A stretch of DNA of 64,000 nt, from the NCBI RefSeq assembly GCF_009664085.1, contig NZ_CP039268.1:2771001-2835000 (forward strand), read 5' to 3'. How positions within the stretch are numbered: position 1 is the first letter of the stretch; the number at the start of each line of letters is the position of its first letter. Position numbers and translations under genes: made by a program. Source of the stretch: Thermochromatium tepidum ATCC 43061 (GTDB lineage Bacteria > Pseudomonadota > Gammaproteobacteria > Chromatiales > Chromatiaceae). Below the pieces are notes generated by a model. That model did no database searches. It was not told where the DNA came from and was given only the letters and a program-made list of their open reading frames with translations. This document shows positions 44,503-53,794 of this stretch, one piece after another.

Positions 44503-46488
44503 ATGCTGGTCCAACACGATGCGACTGACGCGGAACGGTTCGAGCAAGTCATCGTGGAGTCGGTTCGATACATCCTGGAGCATCAAGATCCGCGTGACTA
44601 TATCGACTGGGCCGACGGCTATATCCCCGCGACCCTGGGGCTGTGGGATTCCAGCCTTGACCCCGTTGAGATCACGCGGCTGACGCGCCTGCTTGCCACC
44701 CTGATCTGGAACGCCACGCCGCTACCCTCCAATGCCTTCCAACCGCGCCCGCTCCCCCAGCCGGCACCCCAGGGGCCCTGCCCCTGCGGTTCAGGGTTCA
44801 CCTACGGCCAATGCTGCGGCAATCTCGACGAACTGCCGCAGCTCTCAGCCGAGCTGGTCTGGGACATCGTCATCGAGCAGCTGTCTGAGGATGGGATACG
44901 CGCGGCCCTGGCCAGCAGGGCCGTCCCCCAGCCGCTGTTGGCGCGCATCGCCGATCGCTGGCTCGACGAGGATCGGCCCGGACGGGTCGTGGCCCTGCTG
45001 GAGCCACTCTTTGCCGGTTCACTGGAGTCGCTCGATGGGCGTTACGAACCGGCGCTCGATCTGCTCTGCGACGCCTACGACCGGCTCGATCACTGGCGCA
45101 AGAAGCTCGGGCTGCTCCAGCATGTCTGCGAGGAGGCTGGGCGTGCGCTGCGTGCAGCGGCCTGGCAGCGGCTCGGCATCATGCATATCGATTCCGGCGA
45201 CTACCATCTGGCCCAGATGGCCTTCACCGCTGCCCAACGCAGTGATCCGGACAGCCCAGGCACGGCCCTGCTCGAGATCACCCTGCTGGTGGCCCAGCAC
45301 AAAGACGACCTGGCGCGTGAGCGGGCCCGGTTCTGGATGCACAGATTCCGGCGGCTCGGTGTCGAGTCCGAGCGCTTATGGGCGTTTTTTCAACAGGTCA
45401 TCGTTGATCCGCAGGCGGCCATGGTCAACACCCAGTCCGACGTGCTCGACCCGGCGCTGGTCGATCTGCATGATTGGGTCAAGGTCGCCATGGCCCGTCC
45501 GCTGCCCGACTATGGTCGGGTCAAGCGCCGCGCGCCGCGCGCCCAAACACCGATGTCGCCGCACAGCACGCAGTTTGAGCTCTTTGCGGAACTGGACGCG
45601 CACACGCCCCCATCCGGCGATACCGATGACGCCGAGGCCCTACCCGATGCCTGGAGCGATACCGGACAACCGGTCAGTTTGCGCGCCCCGTCCGAGGTCC
45701 GGGCGTCCGAAGCCCTCTGGCGTAGGCTCTATCCAGGTGGCAAGCCGTACTCGATCCACCTGACCCTGGCTGAAGGGATCGATGTCTGGTCCGAACCGGG
45801 TTGGCTCGACCATCTGCTCGGCCATCCCGAACTGGCCGACAGTCTGGACGTGCTCGACGATCTGGCCACGGCGCTCTATGTCCATCCCGACAGCAGCCTG
45901 CCCTGGATCGCCCATGCACTGCTCACACCCGTACTGGATCGTGCCTGGTCGATCCTGCAACAGGTGCTGCCGCCGGACGCGGGCCGACAGCTGCCCTGGT
46001 CGATCGAGGCCAACCGCCCGGCCCTGCGGCTGCTGTTCCGGCGCTATCTGGCGCACGCCCAGGCGGGCTGCTCCAAGGAGGCGCGGCACACCCTTGAGAC
46101 CCTGCTGCGTCTTAATCCTCAGGACAATCACGGGGCGCGTGCTGAACTCATGAACCTCTATCTACGCGACGGCGAGGATGAACGCGCCCTGGCCCTGGCA
46201 CGGCGCTTCCCGGGCGACCGGCTCGCCGACCTGGCCTATGGCGAGGTGCTGGCGCTCTATCGGCTCGGACGCGAGGAGCGGGCGCGTACCGTGCTTCAGA
46301 GCGTCGTTCGGCGGCTGCCCCGCATCCCGCGCTATCTGACGCGCAAACGCATCAAGCGTCCACGCCTCGATCCGCTCGGCGTCACGCTCGGCGGCGAGGA
46401 TCAGGCCTGGCTGTATCGCGAGGCCATGCGCGACGTCTGGGCCGCCGAGCCGGGCGCGCTCGACTGGTTGAAACGCTGTCTGGTCTAA
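44503..46488 (+). CDS. SEC-C motif protein with TPR-like helical repeats
   Basis: A 661-residue cytoplasmic protein. A Zn-binding SEC-C motif (PCPCGSGFTYGQCCG) lies near residues 91-105. The rest is helical with TPR-like segments (YHLAQMAFTAAQRSDPDSP, LLRLNPQDNHGARAELMNLYLRDG, ALALARRFPGDRLADLAYGEVLALYRLG). No catalytic domain is evident, so it may be a scaffold or adaptor. ATG 44503 follows GGAGGAG at ideal spacing; a GTG five codons earlier is less likely. Confidence 0.85.
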   Translation: MLVQHDATDAERFEQVIVESVRYILEHQDPRDYIDWADGYIPATLGLWDSSLDPVEITRLTRLLATLIWNATPLPSNAFQPRPLPQPAPQGPCPCGSGFTYGQCCGNLDELPQLSAELVWDIVIEQLSEDGIRAALASRAVPQPLLARIADRWLDEDRPGRVVALLEPLFAGSLESLDGRYEPALDLLCDAYDRLDHWRKKLGLLQHVCEEAGRALRAAAWQRLGIMHIDSGDYHLAQMAFTAAQRSDPDSPGTALLEITLLVAQHKDDLARERARFWMHRFRRLGVESERLWAFFQQVIVDPQAAMVNTQSDVLDPALVDLHDWVKVAMARPLPDYGRVKRRAPRAQTPMSPHSTQFELFAELDAHTPPSGDTDDAEALPDAWSDTGQPVSLRAPSEVRASEALWRRLYPGGKPYSIHLTLAEGIDVWSEPGWLDHLLGHPELADSLDVLDDLATALYVHPDSSLPWIAHALLTPVLDRAWSILQQVLPPDAGRQLPWSIEANRPALRLLFRRYLAHAQAGCSKEARHTLETLLRLNPQDNHGARAELMNLYLRDGEDERALALARRFPGDRLADLAYGEVLALYRLGREERARTVLQSVVRRLPRIPRYLTRKRIKRPRLDPLGVTLGGEDQAWLYREAMRDVWAAEPGALDWLKRCLV

Positions 46489-46513
46489 AGGCTCGCAACG
46501 CACCATTGGGGGT

Positions 46514-47563
46514 ATGCAGTTGGACACTCGCTATCGCATCATCTATACAGGCCGGCTGGCGCCGGGCCACAGTCATCACGAGGTCGTGGAACAGCTCGCG
46601 CGCCAGTTCAACATGACCGAGGCGGAGGCGCGCGGGCTGGTGATGAACGGCGGCGGGCGGGTCATCAAGCATGATCTGAGTGCCGCCAAGGCCGAGCGTT
46701 ATCGGGAGGCACTGGCCTCGGTGGGGCTGGAGGTCGATGTCGAGGCCCAGTCGGGTGCATCCGGGCCGCCGCTCGACAAGCCAGCGGCGTCGGGCTCCAG
46801 GGCGTCGTCACCGATCGATCTCAACGCCGCCTCGGATCGACTCGGAGAACCGAACGCCGTCGAGGCCGGTCGGGGCTGGGGCTGGATCCAGGACGCCTGG
46901 GGGCTGTTCAAGCAGGCGCCCTGGGCCTGGATCGGCGCCCTGCTGGTATTCTCTCTGATCATGATCCTGGTCGGTCTGGTACCCCTGATCGGTGGATTGG
47001 CAACGACCGTCCTCGGCCCGATGTTCACCGCCGGGCTCATGCTCGGCGCCCGGGCTCAGGATCGCGGCGAGGGGTTTGGCGTCGGCCATCTCTTCGCCGG
47101 TTTCTCGGTGCGACCGGGTCCGCTGGCGCTCGTCGGTGTCGTCTATCTGGGGCTGACGTTGCTCATCGCGTTGGTGATCGCTCTGCTCTTCATCCTCATG
47201 GTGGGGAGTTCGGGGATGATGGCCCCGAGCCCGACCCTGACACCCGAGCCATTCGAGGCCCTGGCCGCCGGTCCACCGTTCATGCTGCCGGTGCTGATCG
47301 CGCTGCTGCTCGGTATTCCACTGGCCATGGCCATGTTCTTTGCCCCGGCGCTCGTGGCCCTGGACGCCGTGCCCGTCATGCAGGCCTTCAGGCTCAGCTT
47401 CATGGGCTGTCTGAAGAACATCCTGCCGTTTTTGGTCTTCGGTCTGATCGCATTCGTCCTGCTCTTCGTCGGCGCCATCCCCTTCTTGTTGGGCTGGATC
47501 GTGCTCTTGCCCGTGCTGACCATCGCGGTCTATACCGCCTATCGCGACATCTTCCAGTCCTGA
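46514..47563 (+). CDS. BPSS1780-family membrane protein
   Basis: A 349-residue protein with a soluble N-terminal domain (about 1-85; YRIIYTGRLAPGHSHHEVVEQLARQF), a linker, and a membrane domain starting at GWGWIQDAWGLFKQAPWAWIG. Five to six hydrophobic segments follow, as in BPSS1780 and related DUF families of unknown function. The N-terminal half resembles small domains that bind partners (GGGRVIKHDLSAAKAERY...ALASVGLEV). It starts 25 bases after the SEC-C gene and may be co-expressed with it. Confidence 0.82.
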   Translation: MQLDTRYRIIYTGRLAPGHSHHEVVEQLARQFNMTEAEARGLVMNGGGRVIKHDLSAAKAERYREALASVGLEVDVEAQSGASGPPLDKPAASGSRASSPIDLNAASDRLGEPNAVEAGRGWGWIQDAWGLFKQAPWAWIGALLVFSLIMILVGLVPLIGGLATTVLGPMFTAGLMLGARAQDRGEGFGVGHLFAGFSVRPGPLALVGVVYLGLTLLIALVIALLFILMVGSSGMMAPSPTLTPEPFEALAAGPPFMLPVLIALLLGIPLAMAMFFAPALVALDAVPVMQAFRLSFMGCLKNILPFLVFGLIAFVLLFVGAIPFLLGWIVLLPVLTIAVYTAYRDIFQS

Positions 47564-47610
47564 GGCTCGAGTAACAGCTGGCTGCCGTCGTGAACGGTGG
47601 GCGCGTGGTT

Positions 47611-48468
47611 TCAGGTTCGGCGCAGACGCCAGACCAGCCGTCGCAGCGGGGCCGTGATCCGCCAGGAGGTCGAGTGCTCGATGGCGGCGAGTCGGGCCTC
47701 GAAGTCGCCGCATGGCCGGCGCAGTGACTCGGCCAGATCCTTCAGCGAACACGCGGGCGAGGGGCGCATCCGATCCCAGGGTGGGGCGCGCAGTTCATCG
47801 CGACTCAGGAGCCGGTAGGCCTCGGCTGAGTGGATCTCGGGTGGAAGGGTATAGGCGCGAAAGCTGTTCAGCCCGGCGACATGGTGGGCATAGTCCTGCT
47901 GGGCCATCTGGGTCGTGAAACAGGCCATGGCTGCCTGCTTGCGCTCAGTCAGGTCCGTGATGTCGAGCAGTCGATTCGGCCACAGTGGCGAGCCGACCTC
48001 ATAGAACGCCAGCCGGATCGGACGCTCACAGCGTCGCACCGCCTCGGCGCTCGCCAGTGCCAGCGTCAGATGATCGGGGTGGATCTCCCACCAGGACGGG
48101 GCATACACCAGATCCGCCGACCAGGCGGTGATCGCCTCCAGGATCTGTCCGATCAAGGGCTCGCCATAGATCAGGCCGCGATCCGGCCAAGCCCAGAAGA
48201 TCGGATCGGTGTAGCCTAGGACTGCCGCCGCGCGCCTGGTCTCGTCCTGACGGGTCCCGATCGGATCGGGTTGATCCGGCCCCACGCCCAGCGCACCATC
48301 CGTGACCACGATGACCCGGACTGGGTCTCCCGCCGCGAGATGGCGCATAATGGCACCCCCGCTGCCGAAGACCTCGTCGTCGGGGTGCGGTGCCAGCACC
48401 AGCACCCGACCGTGCGCCAGACAGTGCTCGGCGTGATAGGGGATGAATTCGTGTTCAGTCAAGCTCAT
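47611..48468 (-). CDS. PIG-L/LmbE-family deacetylase
   Basis: A 285-residue Zn-dependent deacetylase-like protein with the family motif VLAPHPDDEVFGSGG near residue 25 and the second metal motif IHPDHLTLALA. The family removes acetyl groups from GlcNAc-type sugars. The C-terminus carries AIEHSTSWRITAPLRRLVWRL, a tail often seen on glycosyltransferases and tail-containing enzymes of surface-glycan clusters. It is divergent from the O-GlcNAc-transferase gene with 14 bases between starts. Confidence 0.88.
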   Translation of the reverse strand: MSLTEHEFIPYHAEHCLAHGRVLVLAPHPDDEVFGSGGAIMRHLAAGDPVRVIVVTDGALGVGPDQPDPIGTRQDETRRAAAVLGYTDPIFWAWPDRGLIYGEPLIGQILEAITAWSADLVYAPSWWEIHPDHLTLALASAEAVRRCERPIRLAFYEVGSPLWPNRLLDITDLTERKQAAMACFTTQMAQQDYAHHVAGLNSFRAYTLPPEIHSAEAYRLLSRDELRAPPWDRMRPSPACSLKDLAESLRRPCGDFEARLAAIEHSTSWRITAPLRRLVWRLRRT

Positions 48469-48482
48469 CGTCAGGTATCGTC

Positions 48483-51029
48483 TTGATCAATTACTCGGTC
48501 TCCTGGTCGTCCCAGCCCACCCCAGCCGCCACGAAACCGGACGATCCGCTCGCCACCGGGCTCGATGCCCATCTGCGAGGCGAGCCGGAACGCGCCATCG
48601 CCGATTATGTGCGCGCCCTGCGCGCCCGGCCCCAGCGCATCCTCGCCGCCTACAACCTGGGCGTAGCCCTGATCGACGCCGGTTGCGGGCTGAGTTCGAT
48701 CCCACTGTTTGCGCGCACTGTTCGACAATGGCCGAATTCGGCCGTGTTACGCGGCGCCTGGATCTATAGTCTGGTGCGCGCCGGGCGTCATCCCGAAGCC
48801 GCGCAACGGCTGGCGGAGGCCGAATCTCTGGGCCTTGCGCCCGCGACCCTGGCACGTTGGCACGCCTGGATTGAGGCATCCACACCCGAGGCGTATGAGG
48901 CCGAGGCACACCCGACACCGGCCCAGGTCGGTGCCGAACCGCCGGATACGCCCCTGAATCTTCCAACCGGCTCGGCCGTACAGGCCCGGCTCCAGGAGCA
49001 CTTTGCCCGCCTGATCCAGCTCTATCAGTCCGGTCAGGTCGAGACCCTGCTTGCCGAGTTGGAGCACGCGCTTGCCGATCAGCCCTCCTGGGCTGAGGCC
49101 CACCATCTGCGTGGTCTCACCGCCATGGCCCAGGGTGACTTCGAGACGGCGTACCGCTCGCTCATGCGCGCCACCGAGCTCATCCCTGGCCGCGCTGAGA
49201 TCTGGGATCATCTGGGCGTGGCCTATTCGCGGCTTGGGGATGCCGAGGGCGCGCAGCGGGCCATCGAGCAGTCACTGTGTCTAAACCCGCTGCGCGCCGA
49301 GACTTGGAACAATGCCGCCGATATTGCGCTGCGTTTCGACCAATTGGAAGCCGCTTTTCAATACGCACTCCAGTCGTTGCGATGCGATCCCAAACTCTTG
49401 ATCGCCGGTTATTCGCTGCTGCAAGCCGCCTACAAGCGGCTCGAACGCGACCGGCCCGGGACCGAGCCGGCCGAGGATCGGACTGGACCCCTGGCGTTTG
49501 CCGCCCAGACCCTCAAATCCAAAGCAAACGACCCTGAGGGCGCCCTGACGATCGCCAGTTGGCTATCGGATCTGGGACGCTTCGAGGATGCCGTCGAGAT
49601 CCTCGCGCGTGCCTACGAGTCCCAAGAACCCCAGCCGCCCCGACTGCTTGCCGAACTGATCCGCAACCAGCTCCATGTCTGCGACTGGCGCCGGTTCGAT
49701 GAGCGTTGCGCGGACCTAATCGAACGGATCCGGACATCCGATCAGGCCGTGATCCGGCCATTCGCCGCGCTGGCGATCCCCGGGCTCACGGCCATCGATC
49801 AGCTGCGCATCGCGCGCCAGCAGGCCGCCGAATATGCGCCCTGGTCGGCGCGCGCCCAGGCGTTGCCGCCAACTCTGCCCAAGCCGCCCGGCGCGCGTCT
49901 GCGCATCGGCTATCTCTCCGACGACTTCCAGGAGCACGCCACCGCCTATCTCACCGCCGCGCTCTTTGAGCGTCATGATCGCACGCAGTTCGAGGTCTTC
50001 GCCTACTCGACCGGCCAGGACGATGGCGGCCCCATGCGCCGGCGTCTGCGCGCGGCCATCGAGCACTTCGTCGACATCCGCGATCTGCCCCATGACGCCG
50101 CGGCACGACGCATCCGCGAGGACGGCATCGACATCCTCGTCGACCTCAAGGGCTACACGCGCAACGCGCGCCTCGAGATCCTGGCCCAGCGTCCGAGTCC
50201 CATCCAGGTGACCTGGCTCGGCTTTCCGGGTGGGCTGGGGAGCGGTTTCATCGACTATCTGATCGCTGACCCGATCGTGGTTCCACCCGAGTCTGTCGCC
50301 GCCTATGACGAGACCATCGTCTATCTGCCCGACGTCTATGCGCCGGTCGACGACCGGCGTCAGGTCGGCGCACGACCTAGGCGCGCCGAGGTTGGACTGC
50401 CTGAGGACGCCTTCGTCTTCGCCTGTTTCAACGATCCCTACAAGATCACGCCTGCCGTCTTCGAACGCTGGTGCCGGCTGCTCCAGTCCGTCCCCGGCTC
50501 GGTGCTCTGGCTCTATGCGCGCACCGAGGCCATCCGGCGCAATCTCACGCATGAGGCCGAGCGGCACGGACTCACCGCCGAGCGGCTGATCTTTGCGCCC
50601 AAGCGTCCTCAGTCCGAGCATCTGGCGCGTCTGCCGCTGGCCGATCTCATGCTCGACACGCTTCCGGTCAATGCCCACACCACGGCCTCAGATGCACTCT
50701 GGATGGGCGTTCCACTCGTGACCTGTCAGGGTGAGACCTTCGCCGCGCGCGTGGCCTCCAGTCTGCTTACCGCTTGCGGCCTGAGCGAGCTGATCGCCAC
50801 GGATCTCGACCGCTATCAGGCGCTGGCGCTCGATCTGGCCACCCACCCGGCGCGTCTCCAGGAGCTGCGGACACGCCTGAGCGAGGCCAAGACGCACGCG
50901 CCCTTCTTCGACGGCGAGCGCTTCGCCCGCCGGCTTGAAGAGCTCTATCGGTGCCTGTGGGCGCGTCACCTCCAGGGAGGCCGGTCAGCTCGGCTCGATG
51001 CCCACGCAGGCTCAGGTGCGCAGGAATAA
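48483..51029 (+). CDS. SPINDLY-type TPR O-GlcNAc transferase-like protein
   Basis: An 848-residue protein. The N-terminal half is TPR repeats (AHHLRGLTAMAQGDFETAYRS, EIWDHLGVAYSRLGDAEGAQR, then another); the C-terminal half (from about 470) is the GT41 catalytic region: RIGYLSDDFQEHATAYL, DILVDLKGYTRNARLEI, TWLGFPGGLGSGFIDYLI, FNDPYKITP, LDTLPVNAHTTASDALWMG. Such proteins transfer GlcNAc or fucose to Ser/Thr of proteins. The start is a TTG at 48483 and is uncertain. No ribosome-binding site is obvious and its control region must overlap the deacetylase gene. Confidence 0.87.
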   Translation: MINYSVSWSSQPTPAATKPDDPLATGLDAHLRGEPERAIADYVRALRARPQRILAAYNLGVALIDAGCGLSSIPLFARTVRQWPNSAVLRGAWIYSLVRAGRHPEAAQRLAEAESLGLAPATLARWHAWIEASTPEAYEAEAHPTPAQVGAEPPDTPLNLPTGSAVQARLQEHFARLIQLYQSGQVETLLAELEHALADQPSWAEAHHLRGLTAMAQGDFETAYRSLMRATELIPGRAEIWDHLGVAYSRLGDAEGAQRAIEQSLCLNPLRAETWNNAADIALRFDQLEAAFQYALQSLRCDPKLLIAGYSLLQAAYKRLERDRPGTEPAEDRTGPLAFAAQTLKSKANDPEGALTIASWLSDLGRFEDAVEILARAYESQEPQPPRLLAELIRNQLHVCDWRRFDERCADLIERIRTSDQAVIRPFAALAIPGLTAIDQLRIARQQAAEYAPWSARAQALPPTLPKPPGARLRIGYLSDDFQEHATAYLTAALFERHDRTQFEVFAYSTGQDDGGPMRRRLRAAIEHFVDIRDLPHDAAARRIREDGIDILVDLKGYTRNARLEILAQRPSPIQVTWLGFPGGLGSGFIDYLIADPIVVPPESVAAYDETIVYLPDVYAPVDDRRQVGARPRRAEVGLPEDAFVFACFNDPYKITPAVFERWCRLLQSVPGSVLWLYARTEAIRRNLTHEAERHGLTAERLIFAPKRPQSEHLARLPLADLMLDTLPVNAHTTASDALWMGVPLVTCQGETFAARVASSLLTACGLSELIATDLDRYQALALDLATHPARLQELRTRLSEAKTHAPFFDGERFARRLEELYRCLWARHLQGGRSARLDAHAGSGAQE

Positions 51030-51070
51030 AGCACTTGCTGGACGCGGGTCTTCCGCTAGATAATCCGTCG

Positions 51071-52030
51071 ATGGATCGATATCAACTGCGCGCTGCCGAG
51101 TCCGACGACGAGTCCAGGCTGCGCGAGCTCTTCGCGACCGTTTTCGGTGAGCAACGGACATCCGAGCAATGGCGCTGGAAGTATGGCGCAAGTTGCGCGC
51201 TTGCCAGGAGTGCCGGATACAAGTGCGCCGACTCGGTCGTCGCGCTCGACGAGACCGGAAGGCTGGTCGCCCACGCCGGTGCCCTGACCTTGCCCGGCTG
51301 GCGTGAGGGCGCGCCCATTCCGATCGTCCAGGTCTGCGACGTGATGGTGCATCCCGAGCATCGGGGCGGACTGGGTCGCAACAACCTCTTCACGCTCATG
51401 CTGCGCGATCTGCTCGCGCGCATCGCCGAGCGGTTGCCGACGGCGTTTCGTTACGGTTTTCCAGGGCGGCGCCCCTATCTCATCGGCGAGCGTTCGGGCG
51501 TCTACGAGCGTCTGGAGATCGCCCTGGAGTCGCGTCTCACCGGGCCGCGCGGCTGGAACAACCTCTGGCGCGCTGCGCCGCTGGACTGGCAGGATGCGCG
51601 CCTCGATGCGCTCTGGGAGCGTCTGAGCAGTCAGTGTCGTCTGGGGCTCATCCGCGATCGCGCCTATCTGCGTTGGCGCTATGCCGACAATCCCAGTCGT
51701 CGCTATCGTCTCTATGGTCTGAGCCGGTTGGGGCGGTTGGCGGGTTGGGGCGTCTGTTCGCAGGACGGTTCCGAGCCGAGTCTGGTCGACCTTTGGCTAC
51801 CATCGGCTGCCGCGGGGCCTGGCTTGCGCGCGCTAGTGGCGCGTCTGGAGTCGGATCTGGGGCGGGTCGGTATTCGCGCCTGGCTTCCGGGTGACTATCG
51901 GATGGCCCTGGGCGTCTCAGGTACCGAGACCCAGGTCGTGGTGGCCAACATGCGTTGGGAGTCGGCGATCTCGGCTGAGGTTGCGCGCAATCTTTTGTAT
52001 TATACGATGGGCGATGTAGATATCTTCTGA
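51071..52030 (+). CDS. GNAT-family N-acetyltransferase (surface-glycan type)
   Basis: A 319-residue double-length GNAT-fold protein. The acetyl-CoA loop region VMVHPEHRGGLGRNNLFTLML lies near 95-115, and RDRAYLRWRYADNPSRRYRLYG (near 200) is a signature of GNATs in polysaccharide loci. It may acylate an amino sugar, which would fit the adjacent PIG-L deacetylase. ATG 51071 gives the family N-terminus (MDRYQLRAAESDDESRLRELF); an upstream in-frame start would overlap the preceding gene. Confidence 0.8.
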   Translation: MDRYQLRAAESDDESRLRELFATVFGEQRTSEQWRWKYGASCALARSAGYKCADSVVALDETGRLVAHAGALTLPGWREGAPIPIVQVCDVMVHPEHRGGLGRNNLFTLMLRDLLARIAERLPTAFRYGFPGRRPYLIGERSGVYERLEIALESRLTGPRGWNNLWRAAPLDWQDARLDALWERLSSQCRLGLIRDRAYLRWRYADNPSRRYRLYGLSRLGRLAGWGVCSQDGSEPSLVDLWLPSAAAGPGLRALVARLESDLGRVGIRAWLPGDYRMALGVSGTETQVVVANMRWESAISAEVARNLLYYTMGDVDIF

Positions 52031-52172
52031 AGCGCTCCGAGTCCTCGCCGCCGTCGGAGACGACGACCTCGCTGTCTCGTGCGATCCGGGTCACTGTGGC
52101 GTAAAAGCCACGCAAATCGGCTTGAGCGACATTTTCGTCAGTCGTTGTCAATTTGCAACAAGGGAGGCGGAC

Positions 52173-52271
52173 ATGCTTGAAAATCAGTCTAACAGACTCG
52201 TTTTTAAGCCTTTTTTTGGTGCGTTCCGCTGGCGCGGATCCAGCTGGGCGTCGCTAAATTTACGGATGTAG
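52173..52271 (+). CDS. Candidate 32-residue small protein
   Basis: It begins with ATG after a near-consensus GGGAGG (52162-52167) at 5 bases spacing. The peptide is basic and aromatic (LVFKPFFGAFRWRGSSWA), with neither a signal peptide nor a full membrane span. Its stop is followed 1 base later by the minus-35 box of the next promoter. It could be a leader peptide or a real small protein; there is no homology evidence. Confidence 0.35.
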   Translation: MLENQSNRLVFKPFFGAFRWRGSSWASLNLRM

Positions 52272-52272
52272 G

Positions 52273-52300
52273 TTGACAACAACAATTTGTGGTGTAGACT
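52273..52300 (+). promoter_or_regulatory. Sigma-70-type promoter of the abundant exported protein
   Basis: A consensus minus-35 TTGACA (52273-52278), a 16-base spacer and minus-10 TAGACT (52295-52300, 4 of 6 matches). It predicts a 5' leader of about 135 bases ending with AGGAGA (52428-52433) before the ATG at 52443. It is one of the best promoter matches in the window. Confidence 0.6.
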
Positions 52301-52442
52301 CCTGGACGAGCCGCGAGCCAGCGTGGCATGCGTTTCGGATGGGCGGCGCCTCCGCTAACTCCAGCACGAGTAGTCCAAGAGATCCGGAATACTCAACCCT
52401 TTGGTCAGTTTGTAACGTGTGAATCACAGGAGAACTCCAACG

Positions 52443-53609
52443 ATGTTCGCAAAAAATACCCTCGCATCCGCGGTCGCGGCAGCCATCGGCGTTTCGGCGG
52501 TTGGCGTGGCGCAGGCCGATACCGTCTTCTTCCCCTATGCAGCCCTGAGCCCGACCGTCACCACCATCGTCAGTGTCATCAATACCACTGATGATAATTG
52601 GAATCAGTCCGGTGCTTATGCGGCCACTCACCTGCACTACCGCTTCTACTACAAGAACATCGCTGCTGGCGAAGGTCTGCTCAACAACTGCGAAGAGTAC
52701 AACGAGTACCTGCCGACCAGCCGTAATGACATCCAGACCATTGATCTGGGTGGCGTCTTCGGTTCCAACACGGCGGGTGTTCTCTTCAACGACCCGAGCG
52801 TCAATAATCGGTGGCAGCAGTCTGGTCGTGACTATGCCCTGGGCCGCAATGTCCAGCCGGCTCGCGGCTATCTGACCGTCGACAACAGCGATGGCACCAT
52901 TGTCGACCTGGATGGTGATGACGGCGAGACCCTCGCTGGCGAAGCCTTCGTGTTCGAGTTCGGGAGTGGCGCAGCTTGGGGCTACCAGGCTTACAGCTCC
53001 GATGATGCCGACTTCCGCTTCGCAGCTTCGCAGAGCCCCTCGCCGGTTGCTCTGATGCCATTCAACGAGATCACGACCGCTTTCTTTGTGACCCCGGTAT
53101 CCATCGATCAGACTCCTGATTTCGCGAACGACTATCGTGCTCGCATCGAGTTCGTGACCACGGCCCGGGGTGACCTGTACGATCGTGACGAGAACCTGAT
53201 CTCCGGTACCGTTCCTCAGGATGTCGTGTGCGTCGGACGCATCAACGCCTCTAGCCTGCTGAGCGATGGTACCGCTGCTCGTCTCGTGAACGGTGGCTGG
53301 GGCCAGCTGTGGAACTATCGTTTGGTTTTCGATGCTGCCGCCCAGAAGTGGGTACGGGCTAGCTTCGAACTCGGTGGCGTGGTACTTGACCACAACTACA
53401 ATCCTACTACAGCCACGTTTAATCCTACTGGTAGCAGTGATTCGGCCAACCTTCCTAAGGCCCTTAACAATGTCAGAGAAAACGCGACTCCGGGCGCTGT
53501 GGTCATCAAGCTCGAGTACAACACCAGTGGCACCTTCAACGGCGAGGCTGTGGGTGGAACCTATAACAACGCCATCCTGTTCACCCCTGACGAAAACAAC
53601 CCCTTCTGA
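52443..53609 (+). CDS. Abundant-looking exported protein of unknown family
   Basis: A 388-residue protein with a clear signal peptide (MFAKNTLASAVAAAIGVSA..., cleavage after AQA about residue 25). The mature part is acidic and rich in Asn, Thr, Asp, Gly and aromatic residues, and almost free of Lys, as in S-layer or other secreted beta-structured proteins. Two or three Cys are present (NNCEEY, VVCVG). A strong promoter, a clear ribosome-binding site and a strong terminator suggest high expression. I recognise no domain; a surface-layer or matrix role is a guess. It lies in a glycosylation-gene neighbourhood. Confidence 0.85.
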   Translation: MFAKNTLASAVAAAIGVSAVGVAQADTVFFPYAALSPTVTTIVSVINTTDDNWNQSGAYAATHLHYRFYYKNIAAGEGLLNNCEEYNEYLPTSRNDIQTIDLGGVFGSNTAGVLFNDPSVNNRWQQSGRDYALGRNVQPARGYLTVDNSDGTIVDLDGDDGETLAGEAFVFEFGSGAAWGYQAYSSDDADFRFAASQSPSPVALMPFNEITTAFFVTPVSIDQTPDFANDYRARIEFVTTARGDLYDRDENLISGTVPQDVVCVGRINASSLLSDGTAARLVNGGWGQLWNYRLVFDAAAQKWVRASFELGGVVLDHNYNPTTATFNPTGSSDSANLPKALNNVRENATPGAVVIKLEYNTSGTFNGEAVGGTYNNAILFTPDENNPF

Positions 53610-53690
53610 CGTCTAGCTCGCTCCTTGAGCGATCAAACCGTCAGTTCCTGGTAGGACTGGCCAACACCAGTCCTAACCAAAGACAAAAAA

Positions 53691-53712
53691 GCCGCCCTCG
53701 GGCGGCTTTTTT
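53691..53712 (+). terminator. Rho-independent terminator
   Basis: A GCCGCCCTCGGGCGGC hairpin (53691-53706) is followed by six Ts and preceded by six As, so it could work on both strands. A second hairpin (GGACTGG 53654-53660 with CCAGTCC 53667-53673) lies just upstream. It ends the exported-protein transcript. Confidence 0.92.
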
Positions 53713-53794
53713 ATGGAGGTATCGTAAGCCTCTTGCTTCTTCGATTGCCTTACAATGGGCCTGGATTCAAACAATTGGCTATCGGGGATTCAAA

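Larger units (their letters stand above)
52031..52442. other. 412-base intergenic region
   Basis: It contains a possible gene fragment on the minus strand (about 52020-52151), a small ORF with a strong ribosome-binding site (52173-52271), the promoter of the exported-protein gene (52273-52300) and its untranslated leader of roughly 140 bases. The base composition is more AT-rich than the flanking genes. Confidence 0.6.

Noticed and set aside
52020-52151. Possible gene fragment on the minus strand overlapping the end of the GNAT gene
   Set aside because: About 40 residues look protein-like (ADLRGFYATVTRIARDSEVVV), but the frame then enters the reverse of the GNAT gene and no family is recognised.
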